Of a stretch of DNA of 64,000 nt, positions 45,292 through 56,400 are shown piece after piece (the first letter of the stretch is position 1; the number at the start of each line of letters is the position of its first letter). The stretch is from contig CAWFUJ010000001.1 of NCBI GenBank assembly GCA_963818985.1, positions 1 to 64,000 of the forward strand, read 5' to 3'. The notes under the pieces are model-generated. The model saw only the letters and a list, made by a program, of their open reading frames with translations. It did no database searches and was not told the DNA's origin. The position numbers were made by a program, and so were the translations under genes. This stretch comes from JAFEDN01 sp963818985 (GTDB lineage Bacteria; Pseudomonadota; Gammaproteobacteria; Coxiellales; Coxiellaceae).

Positions 45292-46542
45292 TTATTCATA
45301 CCGCAGCGCTTCAGCAGGTTGAGTGCGGAACGCGACTAAGGCTGGATAGATAGCAGCCAGCACACTTAAACCAAAAGCAATTGCGCATACTTGAACAACA
45401 TCTTCAAGCATAATTTTTGACGGCAGATAATTGACGAAATAAACTGACTCTGAAATCAATTGCACATGAAATAAGTTTTGAATGCCATTGGCAATGCCAG
45501 TGATATTTAAAGATAATATCACTCCGCCAATGATACCGCAGATCGCCCCGGCTAAACCGATCAACGCTCCTTGAATAATAAAAGTATTCATAATCATAGC
45601 GGGAGTAGCTCCTAAAGTGCGTAAAATGGCAATATCGGCTCGCTTTTCATTCACCACCAAGATGAGAGTTGACACTAAATTAAATGCCGCAATGGCCACA
45701 ATAAATAATAAAATAACAAATAACATGGTTTTTTGCATCGCTAACGTCTGAAAAAAACCACCAAATTGTTCAGTCCAATCTGAAATCACATAATCCCTTG
45801 GCACCATGCCGCGAAGTTCCTGATTAACCAACCCAGCCTGATAAAGATTGATTAATTTAAGATGCAAACCACTGATATGCTCTGATTGAGCTAGTAAAGT
45901 TTGTCCATCGGCCATATTCGTGTAAACCAGAACTTGGTCAAAACCAAAACCTTGGCTACTGGTAAAAATCGCTGAAACAGTAAAAGTCTGATAGTCAAAT
46001 CGCGGCAGAACCTGAAATGATCCATCCTGAGCGGTAAATATACTGACTGAGTCGCCGAGCTGCAACTCCAATTGCTCGGCCAATGCTTTGCCTATCATCA
46101 CGTTAAAACGACCCGGCTGGAGGGTGTCAATACCGCCAGCAATAATTTGTTTAGATAATTTGGAAATACTGGTTTCTTTGTCAGGAATAATCCCAACTAC
46201 ATTAACACCCCGCAATACGCCTTGATTCATGATCATCCCTTGACCACTCACAAAAGGGGCTAACGCTTGAACTTCAGGAACTCGACGCAGACTCATCGCC
46301 AGTTGCGGCCAAGTCGTGGTGATATCCTTGCCAGTCAATACTGTCACTTGAGGAGCAATAGCAAAAAATCGATTACGTATTTGTTCATCAAAGCCATTAA
46401 TGACCGATAGAACCGTGATTAATACGGTCATTCCTATTGCAATGCCGAGTATAGAGGCTAAGGCAATAAAAGAAATAAAGCGATTGCGTCGCTTCGCTCG
46501 CGTATACCGTAAACCTATATAAAGTGCTAATGGTCTAATCAT
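45292..46542 (-). CDS. lolE: lipoprotein-releasing system permease LolE-type
   Basis: LolCDE extracts outer-membrane lipoproteins from the inner membrane and hands them to LolA. This permease has the family head MIRPLALYIGLRYTRAKRRN, a helix with GIAIGMTVLITVLSVINGFD, a long periplasmic domain and three C-terminal helices with EKRADIAILRTLGATPAMI. Start chosen at MIRPL by comparison with its partner at 47327-48571; three more codons are possible. The last gene of lolC-lolD-lolE, separated from lolD by a short repeat. Confidence 0.9.
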   Translation of the reverse strand: MIRPLALYIGLRYTRAKRRNRFISFIALASILGIAIGMTVLITVLSVINGFDEQIRNRFFAIAPQVTVLTGKDITTTWPQLAMSLRRVPEVQALAPFVSGQGMIMNQGVLRGVNVVGIIPDKETSISKLSKQIIAGGIDTLQPGRFNVMIGKALAEQLELQLGDSVSIFTAQDGSFQVLPRFDYQTFTVSAIFTSSQGFGFDQVLVYTNMADGQTLLAQSEHISGLHLKLINLYQAGLVNQELRGMVPRDYVISDWTEQFGGFFQTLAMQKTMLFVILLFIVAIAAFNLVSTLILVVNEKRADIAILRTLGATPAMIMNTFIIQGALIGLAGAICGIIGGVILSLNITGIANGIQNLFHVQLISESVYFVNYLPSKIMLEDVVQVCAIAFGLSVLAAIYPALVAFRTQPAEALRYE

Positions 46543-46566
46543 TTTAAACATACCGAAAACATGAAT

Positions 46567-46609
46567 GTCATCCCGGAAAACGCGTAGCGTTTATCCGGGA
46601 CCCAGGATG
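46567..46609. repeat. GTCATCCCGGAAAA repeat, short form
   Basis: GTCATCCCGGAAAACGCGTA and GCGTTTATCCGGGACCCAGG: CCCGGAAAACGC can pair with GCGTTTATCCGGG. Related to the long inverted repeat at 5761-5828 and lying inside the lol operon, between lolD and lolE. Confidence 0.8.
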
Positions 46610-46629
46610 AATAGCCCACTGCGAATATA

Positions 46630-47334
46630 TTACAGAATAGCATCCTTCAATACCCCATTTCGCAATACTAATTTGCGATTCATTCTTTCAGCTAATTGTA
46701 GATTATGGGTCACGATCACAAAACTTATATTCAACGCTTTATTTAGTTGATGCATTAATTCATAGACTTGCTCAGCCGCTGCATGATCCAGATTGCCGGT
46801 CGGTTCATCCGCCAATACACATAAAGGCTTGGTGACTAATGCTCGCGCAATGGCAATGCGCTGCCGTTCACCGCCGGACAATTCCCCAACTCGATGCGTC
46901 AAGCGCCCGGTCAAGCCTACTCGCTCAATCATTTCTTCAGCTCTGTCCTTGGCCGCCTGCGCAGCTAGGCCGCGAATTAATAACGGCATACAAACATTTT
47001 CCAAAGCGGAAAATTCCGGTAATAAATGATGGAATTGATAAACAAAACCTAAGCTAAGATTCCTTAAACGGCTTTTGGCTTTTTCATTCAAAAGACTTAT
47101 TTCTTGTCCAGCGACCCAAACCTGACCCCCACTTGGCCGGTCTAAGCCGCCCAACAAATGTAATAACGTGCTTTTTCCACTTCCTGAAGCTCCCACAACC
47201 GAAATCATTTCACCCGGCATAACCTGAAAATTAACATCTTTGAGAACATGGACATGCAAACCCCCGTCGTCAAAAGTTTTACTTAAATGCTCACAAGTCA
47301 ATACCGCGGACGATGAAGTTGAATGATTATTCAT
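46630..47334 (-). CDS. lolD: lipoprotein-releasing ABC ATPase LolD
   Basis: ATPase of the LolCDE complex. Walker A VGASGSGKSTLLHLLGG, Q-loop VYQFHHLLPEFSA, signature LSGGERQRIAIARAL, Walker B VLADEPTGNLD and switch His in VTHN. 234 aa, normal. The ATG overlaps the lolC stop by eight bases. Confidence 0.96.
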   Translation of the reverse strand: MNNHSTSSSAVLTCEHLSKTFDDGGLHVHVLKDVNFQVMPGEMISVVGASGSGKSTLLHLLGGLDRPSGGQVWVAGQEISLLNEKAKSRLRNLSLGFVYQFHHLLPEFSALENVCMPLLIRGLAAQAAKDRAEEMIERVGLTGRLTHRVGELSGGERQRIAIARALVTKPLCVLADEPTGNLDHAAAEQVYELMHQLNKALNISFVIVTHNLQLAERMNRKLVLRNGVLKDAIL

Positions 47335-48571
47335 AACGTAATGCCTCTGCCGGTTGAATACGAAATGCCACCCAAGCTGGATATAAAGTTGCTAACACGC
47401 TTAACACTAAAGAAACACAACACACTTCAATAATATCCTTGGGCATAATTTTTATCGGTAGATAATTAGACCAATAGGCAGTGGTGGGGATAAATTGCAC
47501 ATGAAACCATCGCTGTAATGCATTCACCACCGGGGTAATATTAAGCGTTAAGATTAAACCAGTCACTAAGCCTGCCAACGTCCCCACTAACCCCAGCACC
47601 GAGCCCTGAAATATAAAAGTATTCCTAATCATGCTCGGGGTTGCACCTAAGGTTCGCAAAATAGCAATATCAGCTTGTTTTTCATGGACAACCATAATTA
47701 ACATCGATATCAAATTAAATACGGCAATAGCTATAATTAATAATAAAATGATAAACATCATGATTTTTTCCATCGCCAGCGCTTGAAAAAAAACCCCGGA
47801 TTCTACCGTCCAATCGGTCACCTTATAGGAGGGTAATAATTTTATTAATGCGGATGTAACTTTTGGTGCTTGATACAAATCAACTAATTTGAGATGCAGT
47901 CCAGTGCTATGCGCACCTGCAGCAAACAGTTTATTGGCATCATCGATTGCAATAAAGGCTTTGCTTTGTTCAAACCCACTGCTGGAATTGGTGTAAATTC
48001 CGGAAATTGTAAATGGGCGATAACGAGGAAATAATCCCAATGGCGTGGTGCTGGCCTGTGCGGTTAAGACATTGACGGTATGGCCCATCTCCGCTCCAAG
48101 TTGTTGAGCTAAAGATTGTCCAATAATGATATTAAAACTATCTGGAGTTAAAGTATTTAAATGACCATCGACCAGTTCATGACTTAATGCTGAAACTTTT
48201 ATTTCTTGATCGGGAATAATTCCTAAAATTGTGACCCCGCGCAAGTTATTGCCTTTAATGAGCATCCCTTCTGCAGAAATAAAAGGTGCAGAGGCGATCA
48301 CTTGTGGCTGTTGTTTGACAGTTTTTAATAACTGTGACCAGGAATCCGTTAAATCTTCTTCACTACTGATAGTCACTTGCGGAGCGATGGCAAAAAAATG
48401 ACTGCGGATTTGTTTATCAAAACCATTCATCACCGAGAGAACGGTGATTAACACCATCACTCCCAGGGTAATACCTATTGTTGAAGCGAATGAAATAAAA
48501 GAAATATAGCGATTACGCCGCTTGGCACGGATATAACGTAAGGCAATATAAAACGGTAACGGTCTAATCAT
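47327..48571 (-). CDS. lolC: lipoprotein-releasing system permease LolC-type
   Basis: Partner of LolE: MIRPLPFYIALRYIRAKRRN head, VMVLITVLSVMNGFDKQIR helix, periplasmic domain, and EKQADIAILRTLGATPSMI before the last helices. The frame extends to 48610, but the start MIRPL at 48571 (or ATG 48577) matches the family. First gene of the lol operon; a GC-rich repeat lies just upstream. Confidence 0.9.
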   Translation of the reverse strand: MIRPLPFYIALRYIRAKRRNRYISFISFASTIGITLGVMVLITVLSVMNGFDKQIRSHFFAIAPQVTISSEEDLTDSWSQLLKTVKQQPQVIASAPFISAEGMLIKGNNLRGVTILGIIPDQEIKVSALSHELVDGHLNTLTPDSFNIIIGQSLAQQLGAEMGHTVNVLTAQASTTPLGLFPRYRPFTISGIYTNSSSGFEQSKAFIAIDDANKLFAAGAHSTGLHLKLVDLYQAPKVTSALIKLLPSYKVTDWTVESGVFFQALAMEKIMMFIILLLIIAIAVFNLISMLIMVVHEKQADIAILRTLGATPSMIRNTFIFQGSVLGLVGTLAGLVTGLILTLNITPVVNALQRWFHVQFIPTTAYWSNYLPIKIMPKDIIEVCCVSLVLSVLATLYPAWVAFRIQPAEALRYE

Positions 48572-48649
48572 CGACATACTATAACTGCGGAGGTTTCGCT
48601 TTTCCAGCAATTCTCGATGAGTACATCGAGAATTGCTTCCCGGTTTATA

Positions 48650-48800
48650 TCCTGCGCTCAGCGGAGCCGATGGTCGGAATGAAGGGGGAGCGCTTCGCGC
48701 TGCTCCCCCTTGCGATCCCCCATGGCGTAAAGAATTTTCTATAATTAAAATTTCCCGCAGCGCTTCGCGCTGCTCCCTTGCGATTCCCCCATGGGTAATG
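48650..48800. repeat. GC-rich palindromic repeat, copy 2 plus a partial copy
   Basis: 48650-48740 is an inverted near-copy of 7951-8034 (GGGGGAGCGCTTCGCGCTGC core, GATCCCCCATGGCGTAAAGA end). A second, shorter unit at 48754-48800 repeats CAGCGCTTCGCGCTGCTCCC and the CCCCCATGGG end. Both lie in the divergent lolC/dedA gap. Confidence 0.82.
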
Positions 48801-48863
48801 GCAATTTATGACTCTGTAAAGGCTAGCGTTTTCAGAGATGACAAATTAGTGTATGATCCATTG

Positions 48864-49385
48864 ATGATATTTCAAAATGAAATTAATCACGCATTGGTAT
48901 TAATTCAAACTCATTCAGAGCCATTGTTAAAACATGGCAGTATCACTTTATTCTTTTTGTTAGCGTTAGGGATTATTGCATTACCCGTTCCTGACGAAAC
49001 TCTATTAGTTACAGCAGGTTTTTTAATCGCCAAAGGAAAACTCATATTGTTTCCCACCTTGTTAGCGGCTTATTTAGGTAGTATGACCGGTATTAGTTGT
49101 AGTTATTTAATCGGTTTTACCGGAGGAAGCTTTATCATTACCAAATATGGCCATTGGATAGGACTGAATGAAGTTCGCCTCGCACGTACTCGACTTTGGT
49201 TTAACCGCATGGGGATGTGGGCGCTTTTTATCGGCTATTTTATTCCGGGTGTTCGACATTTTACCGGCTATTTAGTGGGCAGCGTTCGAATCCATTATTG
49301 GTATTTTGCCCGCTTCGCCTACAGTGGTGCAATCGTATGGGCCACAACTTTTATGACCCTTGGTTATCTATTAGGAAATTTGTAA
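48864..49385 (+). CDS. DedA-family inner-membrane protein
   Basis: DedA proteins are lipid scramblases/transporters (undecaprenyl phosphate recycling, membrane charge). The 173-aa product has several membrane helices and the family signatures: PVPDETLLVTAGF (usually PGE in place of PDE), SYLIGFTGGSFI and FIGYFIPGVRHFTGYLVGS, which contains the R-x-IPGxR type motif. The frame is open further upstream, but that part is repeat sequence, so ATG 48864 is used. No strong ribosome site is seen. Confidence 0.85.
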   Translation: MIFQNEINHALVLIQTHSEPLLKHGSITLFFLLALGIIALPVPDETLLVTAGFLIAKGKLILFPTLLAAYLGSMTGISCSYLIGFTGGSFIITKYGHWIGLNEVRLARTRLWFNRMGMWALFIGYFIPGVRHFTGYLVGSVRIHYWYFARFAYSGAIVWATTFMTLGYLLGNL

Positions 49386-49482
49386 GCAGCAAGTCGCGGT
49401 ATGAGATAAACTATTGTGCAGAAAACGATGTCAAATCCAGACAAAAATTTGAAGTGTGAAGGCTGACATCATTTACTCCCAT

Positions 49483-50589
49483 TCACCCGATCGATTCATT
49501 CAGTCGAGGGTAATCGGTATAACCTTTTGCATCTCCTCCATAAAAAGTGCTTGCATCAGGCTGATTCAATGGCGCATTTTGTTTAAATCGCTCTACTAAA
49601 TCCGGATTAGCAACGTAAGGTTTACCAAACGCCACCAAATCCGCATAACCACTGGTAATCACTTCTATAGCCATTTCAAGTGTATAACCATTATTCACTA
49701 TCCAAGTACCTGAAAATTCTTTTCTTAACGCTTGGAAATCAAAATCCTGCGAATCTCGAGAGCCACCAGTAGCACCCTCGATTACATGGATATAAACTAT
49801 TTTTAACTGATTTAATTCACGGACTAAAGGAAAAAAAACAGCTGCCGGAGAACTATCAAAAACATCGTTAGCTGGACTGATCGGCGACAAACGAATACCG
49901 GTGCGATCAGCGCCTATCTCTGAAACAATCGCTGCTACCACTTCCAATGGGAATCGCAATCGGTTTTGTACCGAACCACCATACATATCCTCACGCAAAT
50001 TAGAACCATCGCAGAGAAATTGATTCAGTAAATAACCATTAGCTCCATGAATTTCTACCCCATCAAATCCAGCCTGAACCGCATTACGTGCGGCTATCCG
50101 ATAATCATTAATAATGCCCTCGATTTCAATCAAAGTTAACTCTCGAGGTATTCCAACCTCAACAAAAGTGCCATTTTCGATAAAGGTGCGGGCTGCTTTA
50201 GGTTTAACGGCAGAAGGAGCGACCGGTAAAGCACCCTCTGGCTGTAAAGAAGGATGAGAAATTCGACCGACATGCCAAAGCTGCAAATAAATGGTACCAC
50301 CTTGCGCATGAACGGCCTCAGTCACTTTTTTCCACCCGGCAATTTGTTCTGCAGAATAAATACCGGGTGTCCAAGCATAACCTTTGCCAGTTGGAGAAAT
50401 TTGCGTCGCTTCGGAAATAATTAGCCCTGCACTGGCTCGTTGTGCATAATACTGAGCATTTAAACCCCACGGCGCATCAATGCCATGGATCGCTCTATTT
50501 CGGGTTAATGGCGCCATGACAATCCGATTCTTTAAGATTTGGTTGCCTAATTTAAACGATGTAAATAAAATTTTAGAATCTAAATCCAT
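49483..50589 (-). CDS. Old Yellow Enzyme, NADH:flavin oxidoreductase (NemA type)
   Basis: FMN enzyme reducing activated alkenes such as maleimides. Motifs: NRIVMAPLTRNRAIHGIDAP at the N-terminus, LQLWHVGRISHPS, the active-site HGANGYLLNQFLCDGSNLR (His/Asn), YGGSVQNRLRF and near the end FGKPYVANPDLVERF. Length 368 aa is normal. It stands alone between dedA and ligA, convergent with the first. Confidence 0.92.
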   Translation of the reverse strand: MDLDSKILFTSFKLGNQILKNRIVMAPLTRNRAIHGIDAPWGLNAQYYAQRASAGLIISEATQISPTGKGYAWTPGIYSAEQIAGWKKVTEAVHAQGGTIYLQLWHVGRISHPSLQPEGALPVAPSAVKPKAARTFIENGTFVEVGIPRELTLIEIEGIINDYRIAARNAVQAGFDGVEIHGANGYLLNQFLCDGSNLREDMYGGSVQNRLRFPLEVVAAIVSEIGADRTGIRLSPISPANDVFDSSPAAVFFPLVRELNQLKIVYIHVIEGATGGSRDSQDFDFQALRKEFSGTWIVNNGYTLEMAIEVITSGYADLVAFGKPYVANPDLVERFKQNAPLNQPDASTFYGGDAKGYTDYPRLNESIG

Positions 50590-50677
50590 CTGCTTTACTC
50601 CAAATTATTCAATATGATTATCCACGAAATTAAAAATTCAAGTTGTCTCTGTTCTATCATTCGATAATGTCAGCAAA

Positions 50678-52687
50678 TTATTTTTTTATTTTTTTTAAGA
50701 ATTCTTGTTCGTTAAGAATCGTAATTCCTAACTGTTGCGCTTTGGTAAATTTACTGCCGGGATCTTCTCCTGCGACCACAAAACTGGTCTTAGCCGACAC
50801 ACTTCCGCTCACTTTCGCTCCTAGGTTTTGTAAAACCTCTGCGGCTTGTTCGCGGGTCATTGAACTTAGAGTGCCGGTAATCACCACCATCTGATTTGTT
50901 AGCGGTTGATCGACAGTAGAAGATTCAACCTTTGGCCATTGCACTCCCTGACTAATTAAAGTTTTAATTATTTCAACATTGTGTTTTTGACGAAAAAAAG
51001 TATAAATATTGGCAGAGACTACCGGTCCTATATCAGTCACTGCTTGCAACTCTTCTTCACTGGCCTGCATCAGAGCGTTTAAATCGCCAAAATATCCAGA
51101 TAGAGTCCGCGCAGTCGCCTCGCCTACATCACGAATACCTAATGCATATAAAAAACGCTGCAAGGTAGTCTGCTTACTTTTCCCAAGTGCTTGGATCAAG
51201 TTATTGGCAGACTTTTCGCCGAGTCCCGGTAATTTTGCAATTTGCTCAGCTGTTAATCGATATAAATCATTCACGTTGGTCAACATTTTTTTTTCGACGA
51301 ACAATTCGATCAATTTATCGCCCAGACCATTAATATCCATAGCTCGACGCGAAGCAAAATGTTTAATGCTTTCCTGCAACTGCGCCCGACAATATAACCC
51401 ACCCATGCAACGAGCGACCGCCTCTCCCTCCAGTTTAACCACATCGGCATGACAAATCGGACAATGGGTGACAATGGGTACAATTTTAGCCCCAGTAGGA
51501 CGCTTAGCGATGATTGGCCCAACAATTTCCGGAATCACATCCCCAGCTCGGCGCACAATCACCGTATCTCCTACTCGCACATCTTTACGATACATTTCGT
51601 CAAAATTATGTAAAGTGGCGTTACTGACCATGACACCCCCGACCGCAACAGGTTGCAAACGCGCGACTGGCGTAATGGCCCCGGTACGACCGACATTAAA
51701 CTCAATGGCTTTGACAATGGTTAATTTCTCCATGGCTGGAAACTTATAAGCCACCGCCCAGCGTGGTGCTCGCGCCACATAACCTAAGGTTTTTTGTAAA
51801 TCGATATCATTTACTTTGAAAACGACCCCATCAATTTCGTAGGGCAATTGCTGTCTTTTAATTAAAATTCGTTGATAAAAATCCTCGCAACCATCAATTC
51901 CTAAGGTTTTTTCACGATCTGGCGCGACCGGAACCCCCCAATCTTGTAATTTTCGTAAAATTCCATCATGCGTAGCTGGCAAAAAGTCTTTATCCACTTC
52001 GCTCACACCGTAAGCAAAAAAAGCCAAGGGTCGGGTAGCGGTGATCTTAGGGTCCAATTGCCGCAAGCTGCCAGCAGCTGCATTACGAGGATTGGCAAAA
52101 ATTTTTTGGTTATTTTGCAGCGCGATTTCATTCAATTGATTAAATCCAGCTTTAGGCATATACACTTCGCCTCGAACTTCAAGCGTAGCTGGGTAACCTT
52201 CTCCACGTAATTGCAATGGAATAGCTTGAACTGTGCGTACATTTTGAGTGACATCCTCGCCGACAGTCCCATCACCACGTGTAGCGGCTTGCTGTAATTT
52301 TCCATCTTGGTACAACAAGCTAATGGCTAAACCATCTAATTTTGGTTCACAAATATATTCAATGTCAGATTCAATTTTTAAGCGCTGATGAATGCGCTCG
52401 TCAAAAGAACGCAATTCTTCCAAAGAAAAAACATTATCGAGAGATAACATGGGTATCTTATGACGAACTTGCGCAAATGATTTCAGTGGGGCCGCCCCCA
52501 CTCGCTGAGTGGGCGAACTTGCACTGACCAATTCAGGATATTGTGCTTCTAATGCTAATAATTCTTGGAATAATTGATCATATTCAGCATCATCGATCGT
52601 TGGATTATCTAATACATAGTACCGATAATTGTGCTCATTAATTGTTTTGCGAAGTTTCTCAACATGTTGACGAACCTGCTTAGTCAT
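50678..52687 (-). CDS. ligA: NAD-dependent DNA ligase
   Basis: Seals nicks in replication. Domain order in 669 aa: Ia domain with YYVLDNPTIDDAEYD, adenylation domain with catalytic Lys116 in CEPKLDGLAIS, OB fold (RRAGDVIPEIVGP), four-cysteine zinc finger (CPICHADV...CMGGLYC), helix-hairpin-helix repeats (LPGLGEKSANNL) and a BRCT domain at the C-terminus. It lies downstream of zipA, the usual smc-zipA-ligA order. Confidence 0.97.
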   Translation of the reverse strand: MTKQVRQHVEKLRKTINEHNYRYYVLDNPTIDDAEYDQLFQELLALEAQYPELVSASSPTQRVGAAPLKSFAQVRHKIPMLSLDNVFSLEELRSFDERIHQRLKIESDIEYICEPKLDGLAISLLYQDGKLQQAATRGDGTVGEDVTQNVRTVQAIPLQLRGEGYPATLEVRGEVYMPKAGFNQLNEIALQNNQKIFANPRNAAAGSLRQLDPKITATRPLAFFAYGVSEVDKDFLPATHDGILRKLQDWGVPVAPDREKTLGIDGCEDFYQRILIKRQQLPYEIDGVVFKVNDIDLQKTLGYVARAPRWAVAYKFPAMEKLTIVKAIEFNVGRTGAITPVARLQPVAVGGVMVSNATLHNFDEMYRKDVRVGDTVIVRRAGDVIPEIVGPIIAKRPTGAKIVPIVTHCPICHADVVKLEGEAVARCMGGLYCRAQLQESIKHFASRRAMDINGLGDKLIELFVEKKMLTNVNDLYRLTAEQIAKLPGLGEKSANNLIQALGKSKQTTLQRFLYALGIRDVGEATARTLSGYFGDLNALMQASEEELQAVTDIGPVVSANIYTFFRQKHNVEIIKTLISQGVQWPKVESSTVDQPLTNQMVVITGTLSSMTREQAAEVLQNLGAKVSGSVSAKTSFVVAGEDPGSKFTKAQQLGITILNEQEFLKKIKK

Positions 52688-52736
52688 AGATAATTGTTCA
52701 AAGGTTTAAATTTGCATATGGAGAACGGCTGAGTAC

Positions 52737-53378
52737 TCAAACAAATAGCTCCATGGTTTGTTGATTGGTTTCAAAACTTTTAATTTTTTCACGCAATTGT
52801 CCAATTCTTTCCTGGGTTAGTAAATTTTGATCTGAATCAAGTAATCGACCACCTAAATCCTCTGCCAGTTGACGAGCCGTGTCTAACATCAATTCAAAAT
52901 TGACACTGGGATAAATATGTTGATTTAAGGTGATAAATAAACTTAAACCGCTGCAAGAAAAATCACCCATTTGCGCTGGATTGAGTTCTCCCGAGGGTGT
53001 TGCGGCTGCCACGCTAAATAAAATAGTATTTTTTTCTGCATGGAGCTCATAAAGATGAAAAATATTCATTTCACCAAACCGTAAACCGACTGCCATCAGT
53101 GATTGCAATAACTCATAACCCGCATATTGACGACCCACAGGCGCACGCAAAAATAAAATGATGCGTTGTAATGGCTGCTGGGTCGCTGCAACTGACTGGA
53201 CAGTTGCCACAGGTTTTTCAGCCACCAAAGGTTGTTCGGGTATGACAGGTTGGGCATCCACTAATCCCAGAATAACATCTGGATTTTCATTCTGATGTGG
53301 AATGGTCGGACGGCGGCCCCAAAAATAAATTGCAAAGGCCGCTAACAACAAAATTATCGCTAAAATCCCTTGAATCAT
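52737..53378 (-). CDS. zipA: cell division protein ZipA
   Basis: ZipA anchors FtsZ to the membrane. An N-terminal membrane helix (GILAIILLLAAFAIYFWGRR), a short Pro/Val-rich linker and the C-terminal FtsZ-binding domain (QRIILFLRAPVGRQYAGYEL, MGDFSCSGLSLFITL). At 213 aa the linker is shorter than in E. coli (328 aa). It sits between smc and ligA. Confidence 0.88.
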   Translation of the reverse strand: MIQGILAIILLLAAFAIYFWGRRPTIPHQNENPDVILGLVDAQPVIPEQPLVAEKPVATVQSVAATQQPLQRIILFLRAPVGRQYAGYELLQSLMAVGLRFGEMNIFHLYELHAEKNTILFSVAAATPSGELNPAQMGDFSCSGLSLFITLNQHIYPSVNFELMLDTARQLAEDLGGRLLDSDQNLLTQERIGQLREKIKSFETNQQTMELFV

Positions 53379-53400
53379 AGTGTATTCCTATATAAATACT

Positions 53401-56400
53401 TTATTCTGCCATTGCCACAGCTTCGGCTACATTGACTGAAACAATTCGTGATACCCCTGCTTCTTGCATGGTCACACCCATTAATCGATCAGACATACTG
53501 ATCGTCACTTTATTGTGACTAATAATAATAAATTGTGTGGTTTTTGCCATCTCTTTAACTAAATGGCAAAAACGCCCCACATTGACGTCGTCTAATGGTG
53601 CATCGACTTCATCAAGTACACAAAAAGGCGCTGGATTTAACTTGAACATAGAGAACACCAAAGCGATGGCCGTAAGCGCCTTCTCCCCACCAGATAACAT
53701 ATAAATAGTTGCATTGCGTTTACCAGGCGGCTGAGCTTTAACTATCACGCCTGCGGTTAATCCATCTTCTTCGGATAATTCCAAACTGGCTTTACCACCA
53801 CCAAAAATCTGTGGAAATAAATCTTGAAAATGTTGATTAACAGTGGTGAAAGTCTCTTGAAATTTTGTCCGAGTTTCCCGATCAATTTTAGCGATGGCAG
53901 ACTTAAGAATGTCTAACGCCTCATTTAAATCAGCCTGCTGCTTATCTAAATAAATTTTTCGTTCGCTTACCGCTTGGCATTCATCAATCGCTGCTAAATT
54001 AATGGACCCTAAACGTCCAATTCGCGCAGAAATAGTTGCTAATTGTTTTTCCCATTCATTGATATTGGCATTGGCCGGTAAAGCCGCTAATAAATCCATT
54101 AATTGTAGATTTTGTTCCAACAACTGTTCTTGTATAGTGGTTTGACGGGTGATAACGGCCTGACGTTCCATTTGTAAATTTTGTAATTGATGACTGGTCA
54201 CAGTTAATTTTTCATTGGTATCTTGCTGTGCTTTGCTTGATTCATCAAATTGATGATGATAGTTCAACAACCGTTCCTCAATCAGGCGAAGCTCTTGCTC
54301 GATAGCCAAGCGTGAAGACAATTGGAACTGCAGTTGCTCACGTAAATCAGCCAATGGTTCAATGACTTCTTCTAAATTCGCAATTAATAATTCTCGACGT
54401 TCAGACAACTGCTGGCGCTGACGTTGATCACGCAAGCTACTTTGTTTTAACAATGCCAATTGATTTTCGCTAGCGGCCAATCGTACTGCCAATTCATCAG
54501 CCGCTTGACGTTTTTGTTCGGTTTGATGGCGGATTTCTTTCAGTACTTGTTGATATTGATCACGTTGACTAATTAATACCTCGCGTTGTTGCACTTGCTG
54601 CTGTTGTGCCAAACTGGATTGTTCGAACTCAGCTTTAGTTCTTTCTAGTAAATTCTGCAAATTTTTAATAGCATGTTCCGATTCGCTAATTTCTCTTGCT
54701 AGACGTTGTTGTTGGTGGTGCAATTCATTAAAGCGGCTTTGTTTGGCACTCAATCGGGTTTGTACTTCGGTTAATGAACTGCTGACATGTTTATAAGCGC
54801 GATGCTGAAGATCACGTTGTTCTTCTAACTCATGTAATTGCTCTTCGCCTTGCTCCAATTGCTTGAGCGAAATTTGCAGCTTCAATTTAGCTTGTTCTAT
54901 CTCTTGAGTTAAATGCTTTAATTCTTGTTCGCGGACTAAAATACCACTATCTTTATTGACCGCTTTGGTAATTCTGACCCAGTTTTTGCCAAGCCAAATC
55001 CCATCGCGGGTGATGATTGATTCGCCCTCGGCTAATTGGCTGCGCAACCTTAAAGCATCTGCTAAGTGCTCAGCCGTATAGATGCCGCTTAACCATTCAT
55101 ATACTGGCCATTGGCTTTGGATTTGAGCAGCTAAGGATGGTAACGGATGGGAGGCTACTTCTGTTAGATTTTGATGGTCTATCAACGTCAACCGCCCGCG
55201 GGTGATTTGAGTCATTGGCTCAATAAATTCATTGATATCTTGCAAACATACTGCATCAAAATAACCTCCTAGCACGGTTTCAACTGCCAATTCCCATCCC
55301 GGATTAACTTGCAATACCTGTGCTAAACGCGGACGATCCGTGATTGAATGTGCGCTTAACCATTGTTTTGTGTGATCGTCATGAAGTCCTAAAGCCGATT
55401 TCTGTAAAGCTTCTAATGATGCAAAACGAGCTTGCAAATTTTGGAAATCTTGACGCTGTTGGTTAATTAAACGTTGAATGTCGGTATTTTGTAGGCGTTG
55501 ACTTTGAAGGCTTGCGCTGATTTGCTCCAAATGAGAAGCTAATGATTCTAATTGCGATCGCCTTTCATCAACCTCGGTGATAAGCGGCTCAATTTCAGCA
55601 GTTAATGCCATTAATGGCAGTTGTTGTTGACGCTCATGAAGCTCCGCATTGCGTTTTTGCAAAGTCACCTCTTGCTGCTGATAATGCTGCAAATTAGTTT
55701 TTAGGGCGGCGATCCTCTCAGCAAACTGGGAAGCGTGAGTTTGAAAAGTGTCCCACCCCTGTTGCCATAATTGCATTTGTTGCTCGGCAATAAGTAAAGA
55801 TTGGCCCGATTCTTGCGCCACCGCTTTAGCTTCAGTGGCTTGTGGTTGTAAAGCCATTAATAATTCATCGAGTTCAAGCATGTTTTGGCGTTGTTCTTCA
55901 GTATGACCCTCTAATTCTTGATAAAGGGACTCCACTTCAACTAATTCTTTTTTCCAGTGGTTGATTTGCTCTTGGTTATGGGCAATCCGTTGTTCTAATC
56001 GCGCAACCTCGGCGCCAAACCCATAATAATTTTTTTGACTCTCATTGCGCTCGCTATTTAATTCGACTTGTTGAAGCCGAATTTTTTCAAGATGGGTCTC
56101 AATTTGACGTAATTGAGCTACGTATTCTTCTTGTTGTAATTCATACCGAGTAAGTTGCCCCTGCTGGCTAATCGCTTGCTTTTCGAGTATTTGCCACTGC
56201 AACACTTTTATTTCAGCCTGCAGTGTACGTTCTTGTTGCTTTAATTCGGTGTATTTTTCTGCTGCCTCTGCTTGGCGTTTTAAATGACGTAATTGCTTAC
56301 TTAATTCTTCATTTAAGTCGTTTAGCCGATCTAAATTTTCTTGAGTATGGCGCATGCGGGTTTCCGTTTCACGCCGGCGTTCTTTATATTTAGAAATACC

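Noticed and set aside
48633..48863. An N-terminal extension of the DedA protein
   Set aside because: The extra codons are the GC-rich repeat units; the DedA family starts near the later ATG.
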